Below are positions 40,160-53,565 of a DNA stretch of 64,000 bases, piece by piece (the first letter of the stretch is position 1; each line of letters starts with the position of its first letter). The stretch lies in contig OX388313.1 in assembly GCA_947579605.1 (NCBI GenBank), positions 31,685,214-31,749,213 of the forward strand. The letters are read 5' to 3'. The notes beneath the pieces are model-generated. The model ran no database searches. It was not told the origin of the DNA and saw only the letters and a program-made list of their open reading frames with translations. The DNA is from Athripsodes cinereus (taxonomy: Eukaryota; Arthropoda; Insecta; Trichoptera; Leptoceridae). The translations under genes were made by a program, and so were the position numbers.

Positions 40160-40600
40160 CCATCACGTCGCTTCCCTTGCAGGGTAGGCAGAAAGGATCG
40201 AGCGCCACTTCCTTCTATCCTTACATACATCTTTCGCTTCCGTCACTGTCATAAAATTCCTCATGCATGCTCTCCTGTTCAATGTGCTCAACACGTGACC
40301 GTCCTGTAGGATTTGATTTAAATGATCTTGCCATTTAATTCTCGGACGTCCACGTCTGCGAGCACCATTCCTCTCAGCCCAATGTATCTTCTTGGTCATT
40401 CTGTCCTCATTCATTCTTTCCACGTGCCCAAACCATCTTAACTTATTTACATTCATCCTTGTAACCACACCAACTTTCATTCCACATTCCTTTCGTATAT
40501 CACTGTTACGCACACAATCTCTCAGACTTTTACCACACATCCTTCTCAACGATCTCATTTCTACTGCATTTATGCCACTTTCATCCTTCTTTAACCATGT
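40160..40600 (-). mobile_element. LINE RT C-terminal fragment
   Basis: Open frame with [35 protein letters not shown] and RRRGRPRIKWQDHLNQ, the C-terminal layout of a LINE family also seen at 28100 and 48593. It is truncated upstream by the SINE starting near 40592. Confidence 0.75.
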
Positions 40601-40850
40601 CGGACAACAGAGGCTAACGCACTTGCCTTTGAGTTACGAGGTCCCGGGTTCGATTCCCGGCCAGGGCAAAATGAAGAATGACCTTTGTCAAATTGTCCAG
40701 GGCCTGGGTGTTACATGTATATGTGTTCAGTGCATTGTATATATGTATATCGTCGCGTTAGTACCCATAATACAAGATTCATATCTTAGTTTGGGACTAG
40801 CTAGATCTGTGTGAATTGTCTATGCATGTTATGTTATGTTAATCATTCAT
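40592..40850 (+). mobile_element. tRNA-derived SINE in LINE
   Basis: B-box in GGTTCGATTCCCGGCCAGGG, A-box-like region near 40608-40625, and a 3' part with TTAGTACCCATAATACAAGA shared with 29553-29644. Different family from 32697. Confidence 0.7.
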
Positions 40851-40922
40851 GCCAATATTATGTCGCTATTTTTTTTATCTATAAAAGTGTTATAAAATGA
40901 AATTTTTATAAAATCTTACCTA

Positions 40923-42138
<1,216 letters not shown>

Positions 42139-42428
42139 TCAATAACAAATCGAGATTGTACTACGCTCATACACCGTATTTGACAGATATTCTTGAAGGA
42201 TGTTTGACATTTCGATACATGTATACAGAGCTACTATATCTATGGGTTCCATCTATTTCTATGGGAACGGGTCTCGAAAATAATGAATCGTGAGATGGTA
42301 GGCCCCACTGTTGTCAAATGTGAGATTTCATAGCAAAAGTAATATTCACGAAATTGTTGCCATATGTAGAATTATTTTTTGGTCACCACGTTAAATTATT
42401 TTTGGACATAAAGTTTTTCGACACCGGT

Positions 42429-42720
42429 AAACTTTACATTCGAGTTAGATTTTATTTTTGCTGGTTTTATTTTATTTTTGCCAGCAAAAAAAAAATAAAA
42501 CCAGCAAAAATAACATCTAACTCAAATACGAATTTCTTAAAGTTTATATTCGGATTAGATTTCAAAAATAGATAGAAAAAAATTCAAATTAGATAGCAAA
42601 AATAAAATAAAACCGGCTAAAATAAAACCTACCTCGAATATAAGCTTAAGGAAATTTGTATACAAATTAGATTTTATTTTTGCCGGTTTTATTTTATTTT
42701 TGCAAATAAAAAAGAAGAAA
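42429..42720. repeat. palindromic repeat upstream of NCBP3
   Basis: Inverted arms around 42485: TTAGATTTTATTTTTGCTGG and its near complement, about 55 bp each. A related second pair (TTTTATTTTTGCCGG) lies at 42590-42720. It ends about 270 bp before the NCBP3 start codon. Probably a fold-back MITE pair. Confidence 0.6.
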
Positions 42721-42989
42721 AATATTTCGCCAAAAAATCCAAATAATATTATTGTAGCAACAATTTTCCTGCATACAAAACTATATTTGACAGATATCTG
42801 ACATTGGGGCCTACCAACTCAATGAGTTCCGATCTTTTCATTTTCTATGGCGTTGGCGATATCTGTCATTGCGGCTGTGGTTTGTGTTGGGTTGAGTTAT
42901 TTGTGATTAAATTTTAGAGAAATTTGTATTAAACAATTTTACAATCCATATTTTGTTAAACAAATTATAATTACATTTATTATAAAAAA

Positions 42990-44809
42990 ATGTCGGATGT
43001 AGAAATGGAATCGATTAATGGGGATGATGACGATGTGGATATAGGAGACGTTAAGGGAATCCTCACCAGTTCAGAAGAAGAAGGGGAAATATGCGACTCC
43101 GATGGAGACCAAGCTAAGGTAAATAATTTATTTGTATTCTTATGAAACATGAAATATATTCTGCGCTGTATAGTATCGTTCTGAGCATAGACTAATAAGA
43201 CTGTTGGTAATTTTTTAAGGTTATGATATTTGTCACTTTCTGAGTAATTTCTTCCCTTTTGTAATTATGAGCTACTACAGTTGTTTTCATATTAATATGT
43301 TATTTAAATGACTTATGTATATATACTTTTTTCATGTATCAATCCTTTGTTTTTCAGAAGGACCTGCGAGGTGATATAAAAAAACATTCATTCTTAAGAG
43401 ACGGAGTGGAGAGCACCAGTGAGTCAGTGTTTGGGAGAGATGAATTAGCCAAGATGGGGGAAAGGGTGAAGAGATTTGGAGTAGCAGAGGAGGCAGGGCT
43501 GTACTGTAGTCTCGGGGTGGGAGAGGGTAGTGAGGGACGCCGACATGCTCGCCTTGACACCATTCACATGTATGGTACACAGAACATGGACACAAATGAT
43601 GTGTTCCAGTATTTCTATTCTCACAAGCCTTTGTTTCTGGAGTGGGTGAATGATTTGTGTTGTAATATAGTGTGGCCAGATGATATATCAGCAGCACGAG
43701 CCATGATATTCTACTCCAAGGAGATGGACCAACAGGAGGATACAGGGGCTCCAGCTGGCAAGTGGAGGGTCGGTGCTCCTCATCCCAAAGCTGACTCCAT
43801 CTTCTTGAGGTTTGCAACGAGGAGTGATAAGAAAGTCACAGGTAAAGAGAAATTAAAAGTTCTTTCCAAAAAATATAAAGACCCTCAAGATATCACAGGT
43901 GGAGCTCATTTACATCCGGGTCTAATCTCTCGCTCTATGAAGAGTCAGATAAGAACTTTGGAAGCGGATCCATGCATGCTGGAGGAAGAAAAGACTAAGA
44001 ACCCTTGGGGTGAGCTCTGTCAAACGTGGGGGATCAATGACTCCCAGGAAGTGTTTGGAGTTCCTGCTTACAAACATCCTCTTCATCCTTCTGAAGACCT
44101 CCCCATCCCACAGCCACAACAATATAACTCCATCAAGGACAGGATTGGTAGAGTGAGGCCTGCACACGTCACCGTCCCTGTTCGTAGAAAAAACCAACTG
44201 AGTTTAAAGATGAGATTAGGAAAGAGAACTCTGCCTTCAGAAGATCCAGATTCAGGGGGTAGTTGGGAGGAGGAAGAGGAAGTAGTTAGTAGCGAGGAGG
44301 AGTGGACCAGCAGAAGTAAAATGCCTAGGATGAGGATGCATGCGGATGACGAACAGGAAAAGATAGACAGAAGTCGTGGTAAGAGCAAACCACTGGAAGA
44401 AACAAACACAGCAGGTACTATTACAGTGGAGATAAAGAATGAGGCGGTGACACAGAGACGCAGGGCGAGAAGTAGAGTGGGGCACTCTAAGGGAGACTTG
44501 AGGGCGAGACTTAGGCGGAGGAGGGCAGGTCACAGTCAGTCTTCAGGCAGTGGTAGTGATGATGAGGGGTCCCCCACTGTGTGGGCGAGACTGGATGGCC
44601 GTGTGAAGGAGGAACGGTCCTGCAGCCCGGGAGATGAGGATGATGTAAGATATGCTGTCTCCAAAGTAAGCCCCAAGGTTCCAGCCAAGCGGCCCGGATT
44701 TGAGAAGACTGATCTAAGATCCCGTCTAGGTAAAAAGAAAGTGCCTGGAAGTCCTCTGAGGATAGAGGTAGATAATGAACATTACTATGTTGGAGTACAT
44801 TCTGATTGA
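42990..44809 (+). CDS. NCBP3: nuclear cap-binding protein subunit 3
   Basis: Two coding exons, 42990-43118 (43 codons, donor AAG|GTAAAT) and 43358-44809 (TGA), joined in phase 0; 526 residues. The N-terminus is short and acidic (DDDDVDIGDVKG, SSEEEGEI). The RRM-like cap-binding domain follows with RLDTIHMYG, MDTNDVFQYF, EWVNDLCCNIVW and ARAMIFYS. After it come FLRFAT and KNPWGELCQTWG. The C-terminal half is charged and low-complexity with RSRLG-type repeats (MRLGKR, RSRVG, LRSRLGKKK). NCBP3 pairs with NCBP1 in an alternative cap-binding complex for mRNA export and binds the TREX/EJC machinery in the nucleus. The family core motif WLDD reads WVND here. ATG chosen because it opens exon 1 directly in frame with the conserved acidic start. 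Confidence 0.92.
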
Positions 44810-44936
44810 TCCAATTGATACGTGATGTGATGTGTTGTGTGCGACCTCCCCTCACACAACTTACATAGAACAATGATTCAAGCGAGACTCTGCTGATGTT
44901 ATTAAATATATGTAAATATAAATATTATTAAGGAAT

Positions 44937-44942
44937 AATAAA
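44937..44942 (+). terminator. NCBP3 poly(A) signal
   Basis: AATAAA 127 bp after the NCBP3 stop codon; the only nearby candidate. Confidence 0.6.
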
Positions 44943-45447
44943 TTAATATGAACTTACGAGGGTATCATTACTAATGTATGAACATCGGCACCCTGAATTA
45001 TCTTGCCCGATCCTTGCTGCCCGTCCCACAAGGAAAGTGCCGTGATGACAAATACACCCCTCACACTAAGCAATAATTGTAATCAAGGATCTCTTTGAAA
45101 ATCCACCATCCTGAGACGACTATTTCTTCAATAATAATGTATTGATATCAAATAATTTTAATTGTAATGAGTAAACCTACTCACATGATTTATAAATGTG
45201 TAAACAGTTCCTCCCCACTACTGCGCATAAGCAATTTTGAGTTGTTGGATTACAAAATTAGACAGTTGTAATGTTTACAAAATACTAACAACATAATCTG
45301 CCATTATGAAAACAATTCATTATATTATATTTATTATAAAATTAAAAAATATTTTTTTCTACAAAGTAAGAGAAAAAAAGATTGTTTTAATTTCATTATG
45401 GAGTCCTACCTTAACACATTATCAGGTAGGTAGGTGTCTGTATGACT

Positions 45448-46625
45448 TTTTTTTTTTTTTTTTTTTTTATTTATTTTTTATTCCAATAGAGCATACAGAA
45501 TTAACACGAAAAACAATATAATGGAATATATTGCCCCACTAGATTAAAATCTGTTCTGGGGCAATACTAGAAAAAAAATACATATATCAAAATACAATTT
45601 TTCAAATATGACTTAAAATACAATTCTTTTATGTAAACTTGAATAAGAGTTAAAATAATTCAAAATACATAATGAAATAGCATGTCATACGTCAAGTCAT
45701 TTAGAATGTGCAAATAAGATTAATGTAAGAGTAAGTCAGTTATTGTATTATGTTCGTCAGGTCTCTCTCAGACTCCCTTCTTCCCCTGTCCATGAGCCAA
45801 TTCGTCACCAATTTGTTTAAGTTTTTCCCACTTGGGGAAATAAATTTAGCAATATTTGGGATTATTCGATTATACATTCTTGGCCCAAGGAAGGTGAGGA
45901 ATCTCTGAGCAAAAGTCGTATGTGTAATAATTGGTTGCAATAGTCTTCCATTTCGTGTATTTGCTGAAAGCATGTGTTGTGGCATGTATGGAGTTGGATT
46001 TAGGTGTATGTGTTTAGTTATCGTCTTTATGTATAGTTGTCGTATGTCCAGTACAGAAAATTCTTTGAAAAGTCTATCAGATGAGTATCTATACGGTTTC
46101 CGGCAGATTACCCTAATGAGAGACTTCTGTGCAATTACAGTAGGGTAGAGATTCGTTTTAGCCATACCCCCCCAGCCAATAATACCGTAAGTGAGAACAC
46201 ATTGGCCCAGCGCATAATACATCGTTTTCAAGATTTTCAAGTCAAATATGTCTCTAATGTTTCTAAAAACGTAAGTAAGTTGTCTTGTCCTTTTAGTTAC
46301 ATTCGCTATGTGTTCCGTCCATCTCAAATTATTGTCTATTGTAATTCCCAGATATTTGTATTTGTTAGCCTGGGACAATTACAAGTCAGTGATTGTGTTC
46401 TACAGTCATGTACAGTTATGGTATGTTGGTCAGTGCAGGTGGGTTGCCCTCTAGCATCAATGGAAAAAGTCATGTATTTGGTTTTATCCACGTTCAGGGT
46501 TAGTAAATTTGTTTGTAGCCATTCCTTCACCTTATTCATTCCATTCTCAGCCATACGATGTGTTTGTTTCCAATTTTTCGACCTAAATAATAGGACAGTG
46601 TGTATAATAGGACTACTCATTTACA
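45448..46625 (-). mobile_element. 5'-truncated LINE with poly(A) tail
   Basis: Minus-strand RT C-terminal part: KVKEWLQTNLLTLNVDKTKY, YLGITIDNNLRWTEHI and KTMYYALGQCVLTYG, with a frameshift or stop between about 46336 and 46378. Stop at 45740, 3' UTR, then a poly(A) tail seen as T-run 45448-45469. The polyadenylated tail marks an L1-style or Jockey-type 3' end. It lies between the convergent NCBP3 and GLOD4 genes. Confidence 0.8.
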
Positions 46626-46629
46626 TTGT

Positions 46630-47247
46630 GTTGGTTCTGATAGGTAACACTAACAGATTAGTTTTACATACAGATAGTGAACCAATGGGAAAGGAGTATT
46701 GAAGAAAAGTTTTGTGTTGTAAAAATATTTATTACATATTTATTGTGCTTATACATTATATATATCAGCATATAAAAATTAAATTGTAGGAATAATAAAT
46801 CACAGGTTATTTTCTCACCAGAGAATATATACATAAGATACAATATACCATAACATCACTCACTGCCAAGGTGAAGACTGTAAAGGAGTGGTGAAATAAT
46901 AATAATATTGTGTCAGGTGATATATATAAATAAATGCTTCCTAAACTCTTTGCTTTGACTCGCTGTGCTGTGTCCACGACTCCTTGGCTCTTTTGTATTC
47001 GAGTAGCTGCTCCTACAACTGTCAAGGCACTTGCCACTAATGGCTTTTGTACAAAATATAATACGAGTATAAAATATGCATGCAAATCTACACACATTCA
47101 TATATAGAAATAAATTCAAGAAACTTGCATGTTTTAATCAATACATAAGTATATATTTTCTATAAAAATTAGCCCACGAATAATAATGTAAGACTAAAAT
47201 TTCGGAGTTACATATCATCGGTAGTTTAATGAAACCTTCTATGTGCA
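46630..47247. other. intergenic stretch, nothing recognised
   Basis: No coding signal on either strand that I can support. Confidence 0.5.
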
Positions 47248-47253
47248 TTTATT
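47248..47253 (-). terminator. possible GLOD4 poly(A) signal
   Basis: AATAAA on the minus strand about 415 nt past the GLOD4 stop. Confidence 0.4.
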
Positions 47254-47668
47254 AAGATTTTACAGGAGATGAAAGAATTGTTTTGTTGAATGAAATGGGT
47301 CTGGGTGTTATAGAAATTTAATAACATATTGAAGTTCTAGGCCTCTCAGGATCATTAATGTACGTATATCAGTTTAAGCTATTCAATTTTTCATGACATA
47401 TTTCTCTGTGGATGACAGCGTATAGGTTATTTTATCGGAAAATGCTGCTCACAAGACAAATAATTTGGTATCAATAACTCATTTAAAAAAAATTGACACA
47501 TGGGAGGTCTCATGGAACCAACTGGTGATATGTGTGAGTGAGTGAGAATTATTGTGTGCCTCAATTCATATATAATTATGTTCACATACATTTTAGTAAA
47601 ATATAATTGTAATTATGTATATAGGTAATATCACCGACATCAGATCTCAGAAGGTTAGAACACTTGTC

Positions 47669-50600
47669 TTAAGATTTCCTGGATTTATCCAATGAAATGT
47701 AACGATCCAGAAGTGTCTCCCCTTCTGGGTCAAGTTGAGAAAGTTCCCTAAAGCCTTCATCATCCACAAAGCAGATCTCATGAGCATCTGGATCAGCCAG
47801 GATAATAACCCTCACAGTAGCCTTACCAGGAGTATCTAGAGACAGTAATGGTGTCAATATTTTTTGATCTGCTTCTCGGATTTTTTTATCTATCTCCTCC
47901 TGTTGAGAGAACGGACATGCAAAAGCGATGCGCCCGTAAGATTTGGCATGATTCACAGGCTCTCCTGCAATACAACACACAAAGATGTACATCTTATAAC
48001 ATAGTCGACATAGATCAGCTGATATATTTAAATACAATCAATAAATGAATACTATTTGTTATTAAATAAGAGTTCATGTACCAATATCAACAAATTCCAG
48101 TTTGGCTTGATCAGGACCAAATCCAAAAATGGCCGATTTGGCCTTCTTCTCATAGATGTCTAGTCCCAGAAGGCCATTCCAATATGCCATGGTTTGCTGG
48201 ATGTTAGAACTGGCCAGAGTCACTTTTTTAACTGGATCTGTTAATATGAATTTAATATTATGAGAATATTACTCAAGAGACAGCTCATCTTCACAACCAA
48301 CACCCTTTAGTAAGAAACAATAAACTTCTTCTGATACATATAAATTGGTTTGGGTGCACAAGTGGGGTAGCTAGCAGACATGCAAGCCGTCTTCTCCATG
48401 CTGACAAAAAGTTAAACATAGGTGGCAAGCCTCATTGCTAAATTTAAGATGTAAAATGTGTATTTTTTTCAAACATGTGCATTTTAAAGGACACTGATAA
48501 ACTTAGGGACAAAGTGTTTGGACAGTGAGAGACAAAGTGTTTGGTGGGTGCTCCACGGAACAAGAATATTTTTTTTCTATCTATCTATACCCTCACGCCG
48601 TTTCCCAAGTGGGGTAGGCAGAGAGAACGGAACGCCAAACAGATCTATCTTTACACACTTCCTTCGCTTCCTCCACATTCATACAGTTCCTCATACACGC
48701 ACATCGGTTCCTCTTACTCAACACGCGGCCGTCCTTGAGAATTTGATCCACGTGATCAAGCCACGTGGTTCTCGGACGCCCGCGTTTCCTCACACCCTTT
48801 CTTTCAGATAAGTATATCCTCTTTGTCATTCTTACCTCGTTCATTCGTTCAACATGCCCAAACCACCGTAGTTTATTCACGCGCATTCTGTCCACAACAG
48901 TCTTCTTGCATCCGCTCATTCTTCTAATATCCTCATTCTTCAGTCTATCACGCAGCGTTATACCAACCATTCTTCTCAACGATCGCATCTCTACTGCATT
49001 TATTCCACTTTCGTCCTTCTTCAACCACGTCCATGTCTCGCTTGCATACGTAAGTGACGGTACCAGAATGGTATTGTGCACCAGCATTTCAGCCATGTTC
49101 GACACATTGTCATTGCTAACAATGGGTCGAAGCGCACCGTTTACTCTAGCACCGGCCACTTTCCTTCTTTCAATGTCCCTATCGCATCTTCCATCCCTCG
49201 TAAACATACTTCCCAAATATACATACTCACTTACTTGCTCCAGACATTCGTCACCAACTTTAATCTCGCAAATCGTTTTTTCATTCTCTCTTTCAAAAAC
49301 AAGAACTTTCGTCTTCATAGCATTCATTTTCAAACCATTCAAATTGCAACTATCATACACACACATATTTTTTTTCACCAGTCCATAAGTGATTAGTACA
49401 GCGACCAAGACTATCCGCTCAGTATAAAAACTCACCCGAATCTATGGGCTGTGGCTTGTCAATAATTGAGAACCTATAACCTCCAGGAGCCTCCAGAACT
49501 TTCAGCTGGTCTTGGCAGGACACAGGCCACCCTACAGCAGCTGCTCTCTGTAGTACCTCACTGCTTTGGATGGTGAGGCCCAAGAAATCATTTCCTTTCT
49601 CATAGGATGTGATCCCATAATTATATGTTAGTTCCACTACAAAGTGATTGTTCTCTGGCCCATATCCAACCATGGTTTTGCTCCAGCGATTTGCATATGG
49701 ACTGTAATAAGTGGATATATTATGAAGATAATAAGAAAATGGAAAAAAAATGTACACAACAAATGGTCATAAAATGGATTTGTAGATTTAAAAAAAAAAT
49801 TGGGATGGCTAATGTGAGTATAATTAATATTCACATAATCAATCAGAAATCTCGATTGAAGAACTATGTCTACACAATGCAACATTGTGCAAAATCTAAT
49901 CAGAAGAAGTGAGAAAGGCATCCCAATGATTATGAATTGGCTCTAGGCTGGCTTAAGTAATCACTTTCGGTGTCCATGGACAACATTCACCAATTCCACC
50001 ATTCTCAGTGTCACAATGTAAGGTCCACCAATCAAGAGACGCTTTATGCAAATTATAGAATCAACCAAGATTTCTGATTGGTTTTGTCATCTGCACCCAA
50101 AAATAAGTAAATCCTCTAAATAATTAACAAATAAAATAAAATAAATATTTATTATTTTGTTTTGTGTTACTGTTGAGTATGACTAACGCACGACCGGTTT
50201 CGCGGACTCCGAGTTTGCATCATCAGGTGCTGATCTATACTCTACCTCTAAATAATATTCACATCAATTACCTAAACAAGTGTTGCTTAATGGAAATTAC
50301 ACAGTTATAAATATTAAGTGTTCAATATGCTTGTCAATGATGTGATAATTAAAACAAAGTAAGAAAACTATTTTTTTTTAATCACAAATAACACTATATT
50401 GCCATAATCAACAGGAACTGTTTCATTTATAAAAATATTTAAAATTTAATAAGTCAACTTTGGTCCCCCAATCTGATTGAAGTAAATATTAGACATGTTA
50501 AGTGTGTGTCGAGATTGTAGCTCTGTAGACTAAATGGAAGATAATATGACATGACACTTACCCATTGCATGCAGCTTCACAACCCTCACTGAATTCTTCA

Positions 50601-50781
50601 TGGCGTAACACCTGAGACAATAATCAAGTTATGAATGATAAGACAGATGAAGTATCTCACAAGTGTATTAACAGTGTAAATTATTACTAACCTTCATGCC
50701 TAAGACATCTCTGTAAAACTTAGCTGTGGTTGTCCTATCAGCTACCTTGAACACAAAGTGCAGGGCGCGTCCTTTAATCAT
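47669..50781 (-). CDS. GLOD4: glyoxalase domain-containing protein 4
   Basis: Complete, five coding exons on the minus strand: 50692-50781 (ATG), 50562-50611, 49436-49701, 48082-48237, 47669-47964 (TAA). All have GT/AG borders and the frame is continuous; 285 residues, close to the roughly 300 usual for GLOD4. It contains two vicinal-oxygen-chelate modules. The first has [50 protein letters not shown] and VELTYNYG. The second has [36 protein letters not shown] and [21 protein letters not shown]. Mammalian GLOD4 is reported in mitochondria; its substrate is not settled and ordinary glyoxalase I activity is not established. Introns carry a LINE (48571-49380) and a hammerhead-like motif (50175-50242). 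Confidence 0.95.
48571..49380 (-). mobile_element. LINE RT C-terminal fragment in GLOD4 intron 3
   Basis: Same strand as GLOD4. A long open frame reads [61 protein letters not shown] and ends [12 protein letters not shown] plus stop at 48593. The 3' end is TATAGATAGATA plus an A-run. It is 5'-truncated. Same family as 40160-40600 and the scraps at 2150 and 18178. Confidence 0.8.
50175..50242 (-). ncRNA. hammerhead-like self-cleaving ribozyme motif
   Basis: Read on the minus strand, CTGATGA (50226-50220) and GAAAC (50201-50197) stand in the hammerhead order. Stem III is the self-complementary ACCGGT, closing on the predicted cleavage triplet GTC (cut between 50192 and 50191). Stem I pairs GCAC (50230-50227) with GTGC (50191-50188), then after an internal loop GAGTAT (50242-50237) with ATACTC (50180-50175). 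Stem II (GC, two A.C mismatches, ACT/AGT) has decayed by two apparent G-to-A changes and a bulged T. A very short stem III that would act as a dimer is typical of hammerheads in Penelope-like elements and retrozymes. It lies in GLOD4 intron 2, on the sense strand. Confidence 0.65.
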
Positions 50782-51251
50782 TGTCACACTACTTCAAGAG
50801 TAAAGCAGAGCACTGTTATGCTATTGCCACTAGTTCTGTAATTGTAAACAGCGACAAACCCTGCTGGACCTTTAAATATCACCAACAAACTATTTTGTAT
50901 GCAGATAAGAATTTGGCATAAAACAGATGTACGGTATAGTATTAAATTTACCAAACTGACACCACTCAGCAGTTGCGTATTTAGTTACACAACACACGTC
51001 ACCAGCCTTACGCCTACTACACAATAATTGTTACAATGTTAATTTGATTATCTATTCAACATCCAATTGCCATTGAAAACATACTTTATCGGGATTTGTG
51101 CCCTGACAAGTAACTTGACTGGATATTTCGACAGACAAAAAAGGAAATTATATATTATAACCTGTCAATTTTTCTGTAATGTAAATAAATAAGTTACACT
51201 CTTATGACTCTTATCTTGAATGACTGATCCATAGAAAAATTAATAATTGAA

Positions 51252-52196
51252 TAGGCTTGTGTAGTACATGTACTAGGTACTATTAGGAACTAATTCCCAG
51301 TACTGTACTAGAATGAACTATTCCGTATCTTATTCGCTCTTAGTTCTTTTAGTTCATTCATTCCCAATCGGACAGAACTAAAGTAATGCCAGTGACGTTC
51401 GGCATCTCCGCTCGGCGCCACTCGGTTTATGTCGGAACTTTAAACGAGTGCGAGTGAGATAGTTGATGTGATGATTCTATAAAGGATATAGTGCCTTCTC
51501 TTTTGCTTCTAATTAGTTCTTTTCGTTCTTTTAGTTCAGTGACGTCAATGAACTAATAAGAAGCACCAAGTACTGTACAAGTACATTCTAGTAGGTAGTA
51601 TTCTAATACAGAGTGGTAGATAAATAGATTGGTGTTAGACCTTTTTAGTGTTTTGTTTTGCTATGAACATTGAAAATGGCGCCAATAAGGACGAAAAAGT
51701 ATCATTACATTATAACTTATATAACGGTGTTGTAAGTTAGTAGACATAAGTTAAAATATTATCCCTTATGAACGTCTCATAAACATATAAAATAATAATG
51801 TAGTAGGTACCTACTGTCGATAGCAAAATTATTAAAATTTATTGAAATGAAAATCCAAAGCCTGCAAATTATGAAGGAAAATAAAATATTCTCTGAATTT
51901 TCTCTTTGTTAGTTACTAAGTATTGATTTTCATAATCACAAAATTACATAAATGTGCATTTCCTATGTATGTACTCTGTATGGATCCTAAATTCTTATTA
52001 GAACATGTACTAATTAGTATAATATGCATCCTGTATTATTATTAGTACATGTACTACATTCATGACTGAATAATTTTGACATGGAAATATTCAGTGAACT
52101 AATAGTACTAATAGTACTAGAAGAGCGTACTAGTTCCGTAGGACAATGGTACTAGATCAGATCGCTCCCAAAAATGACCGAGCAAGAACAAGCCTA
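51252..52196. mobile_element. non-autonomous hAT-type element
   Basis: Short inverted termini TAGGCTTGT and ACAAGCCTA with an exact 8-bp duplication TAATTGAA (51244-51251 and 52197-52204). The interior has repeated TAGTTCTTTT and TACTAATAGTACT words and no transposase. It begins about 470 bp upstream of the GLOD4 start codon. Confidence 0.85.
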
Positions 52197-52209
52197 TAAT
52201 TGAATACAC

Positions 52210-53565
52210 TACATAACAGTGTGACCAGATTTTATTTTCAAAAACTACTAAATGGGGAAGTCGGAGATTACAGGTCTCTGCTGGGTGCGCCGGCGCACAG
52301 CATCATTTGTAACATGTTCTTACCATCTGACATCCAAAATCCTTCTAAGACACTTGTTTTCAAAGCTTAGTATCTTCCGCTCTTGAGCCTTGGTTAAGTG
52401 CCAAGACTCGCAGCCATATAGAAGGATTGGGATGATGCACGCATTGAACAAGCGACATTTTGTCCTGATGCTGAGTCCAGACGCCTTCCAAACTTTGTTC
52501 ATGTTGTTGAAAGCCCCGCTAGCTGCTCCTATGCGGATTGGTAATTCCGACCGGAGATCACCCTCTGGCGTTATGGTTGCTCCCAGGTACCTGAATTTAC
52601 TAACCTGAGATATTTGGGAATTGCCAACCATTAGTGGGGTGTGAGTACTCGTGCATGTACTATTACATAATATGTACTCCGTTTTACCAGCGTTGATACG
52701 AAGGCTAAGGCACAAAGAATTTTCATAAAGAGCATTAGCGTTGCACTGTAATCCGTCCACAGATGTATCAAAAAGGGCTAGATCATCCGCATATTCAAGA
52801 TCGTGCAGCACTCCCACAGACGTCTCACTGCTTTCACGCTGTGATAAAGGCACACCGCCAGGGCCCAGAATAGATTTTCTGAGCAGGTAGTCCATAATTA
52901 TGGCAAAGATAAAAGGTGCCAATACACAGCCCTGCCGGACTCCAGTGGTGATCCTGAAGGTGTCAGTTGGACCACTTGATGTTCTGACAGAACATTCAGA
53001 GTCCATATATATGCAGGGCTTTGATCATGGTTACCACCTTGGGCGGAATGCCATACGCGGCCAGTATTTTCCATATGGTTGGTCTGTGGGGGCTGTCAAA
53101 AGCTTTTTCGTAGTCAATGAAGCAACATGCAAGCGGTGAGTTGAACTCTTGCGACTGTTGGAGTACACATCTGGCACAGAAAATTGCGTCCGAACAAGAC
53201 TTGCCAGGCACAAACCCGTATTGTTGCTTTCTCAGAGATGCCAACACTGGTTTTTGAATGCGACTCAATATGATTTGTGAGAGAACTTTACCGGGCACAC
53301 TAAGTAGTGTGATGCCACGGTAATTTCCGCATTCCAGTGGGTTTCCCTTCTTGAAAAGTGTCACGATGGATCCATTTCTCCAATCTTTCGGGCAGAGCTC
53401 CTCATTCCACACCTTGTTAAAAAGATGGTACAGTGGGTGGATAAGCGCATTCATGCCATACTTAAGGAGCTCTGCGTGGATTCCATCCTCACCTGGGGCC
53501 TTGTTGTTTTTTAACCTTTTTACAGCTGCCTCAATCTCCTCATGTGTTGGGGGGGGGGGAAACAT
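52210..53565 (-). mobile_element. LINE reverse transcriptase fragment (RTE-like)
   Basis: Minus-strand RT in two frames split near 53000. The first part has RLKNNKAPGEDGIHAELLKY, NYRGITLLSVPGKV, GFVPGKSCSDAIF and FIDYEKAFD. The second has GVRQGCVLAPFIF, EYADDLALFDTS, YLGATITPEGDL and LLYGCESW. Stop at 52320. All core RT blocks are present including the YADD active site, but the endonuclease is missing upstream of 53565. Confidence 0.85.

Noticed and set aside
40614..40670. True tRNA gene from the B-box GGTTCGATTCCC
   Set aside because: No closing acceptor stem or anticodon arm, and the 3' part matches another SINE copy.
45448..45469. T-run as a promoter or terminator signal
   Set aside because: It is the complement of the LINE poly(A) tail.
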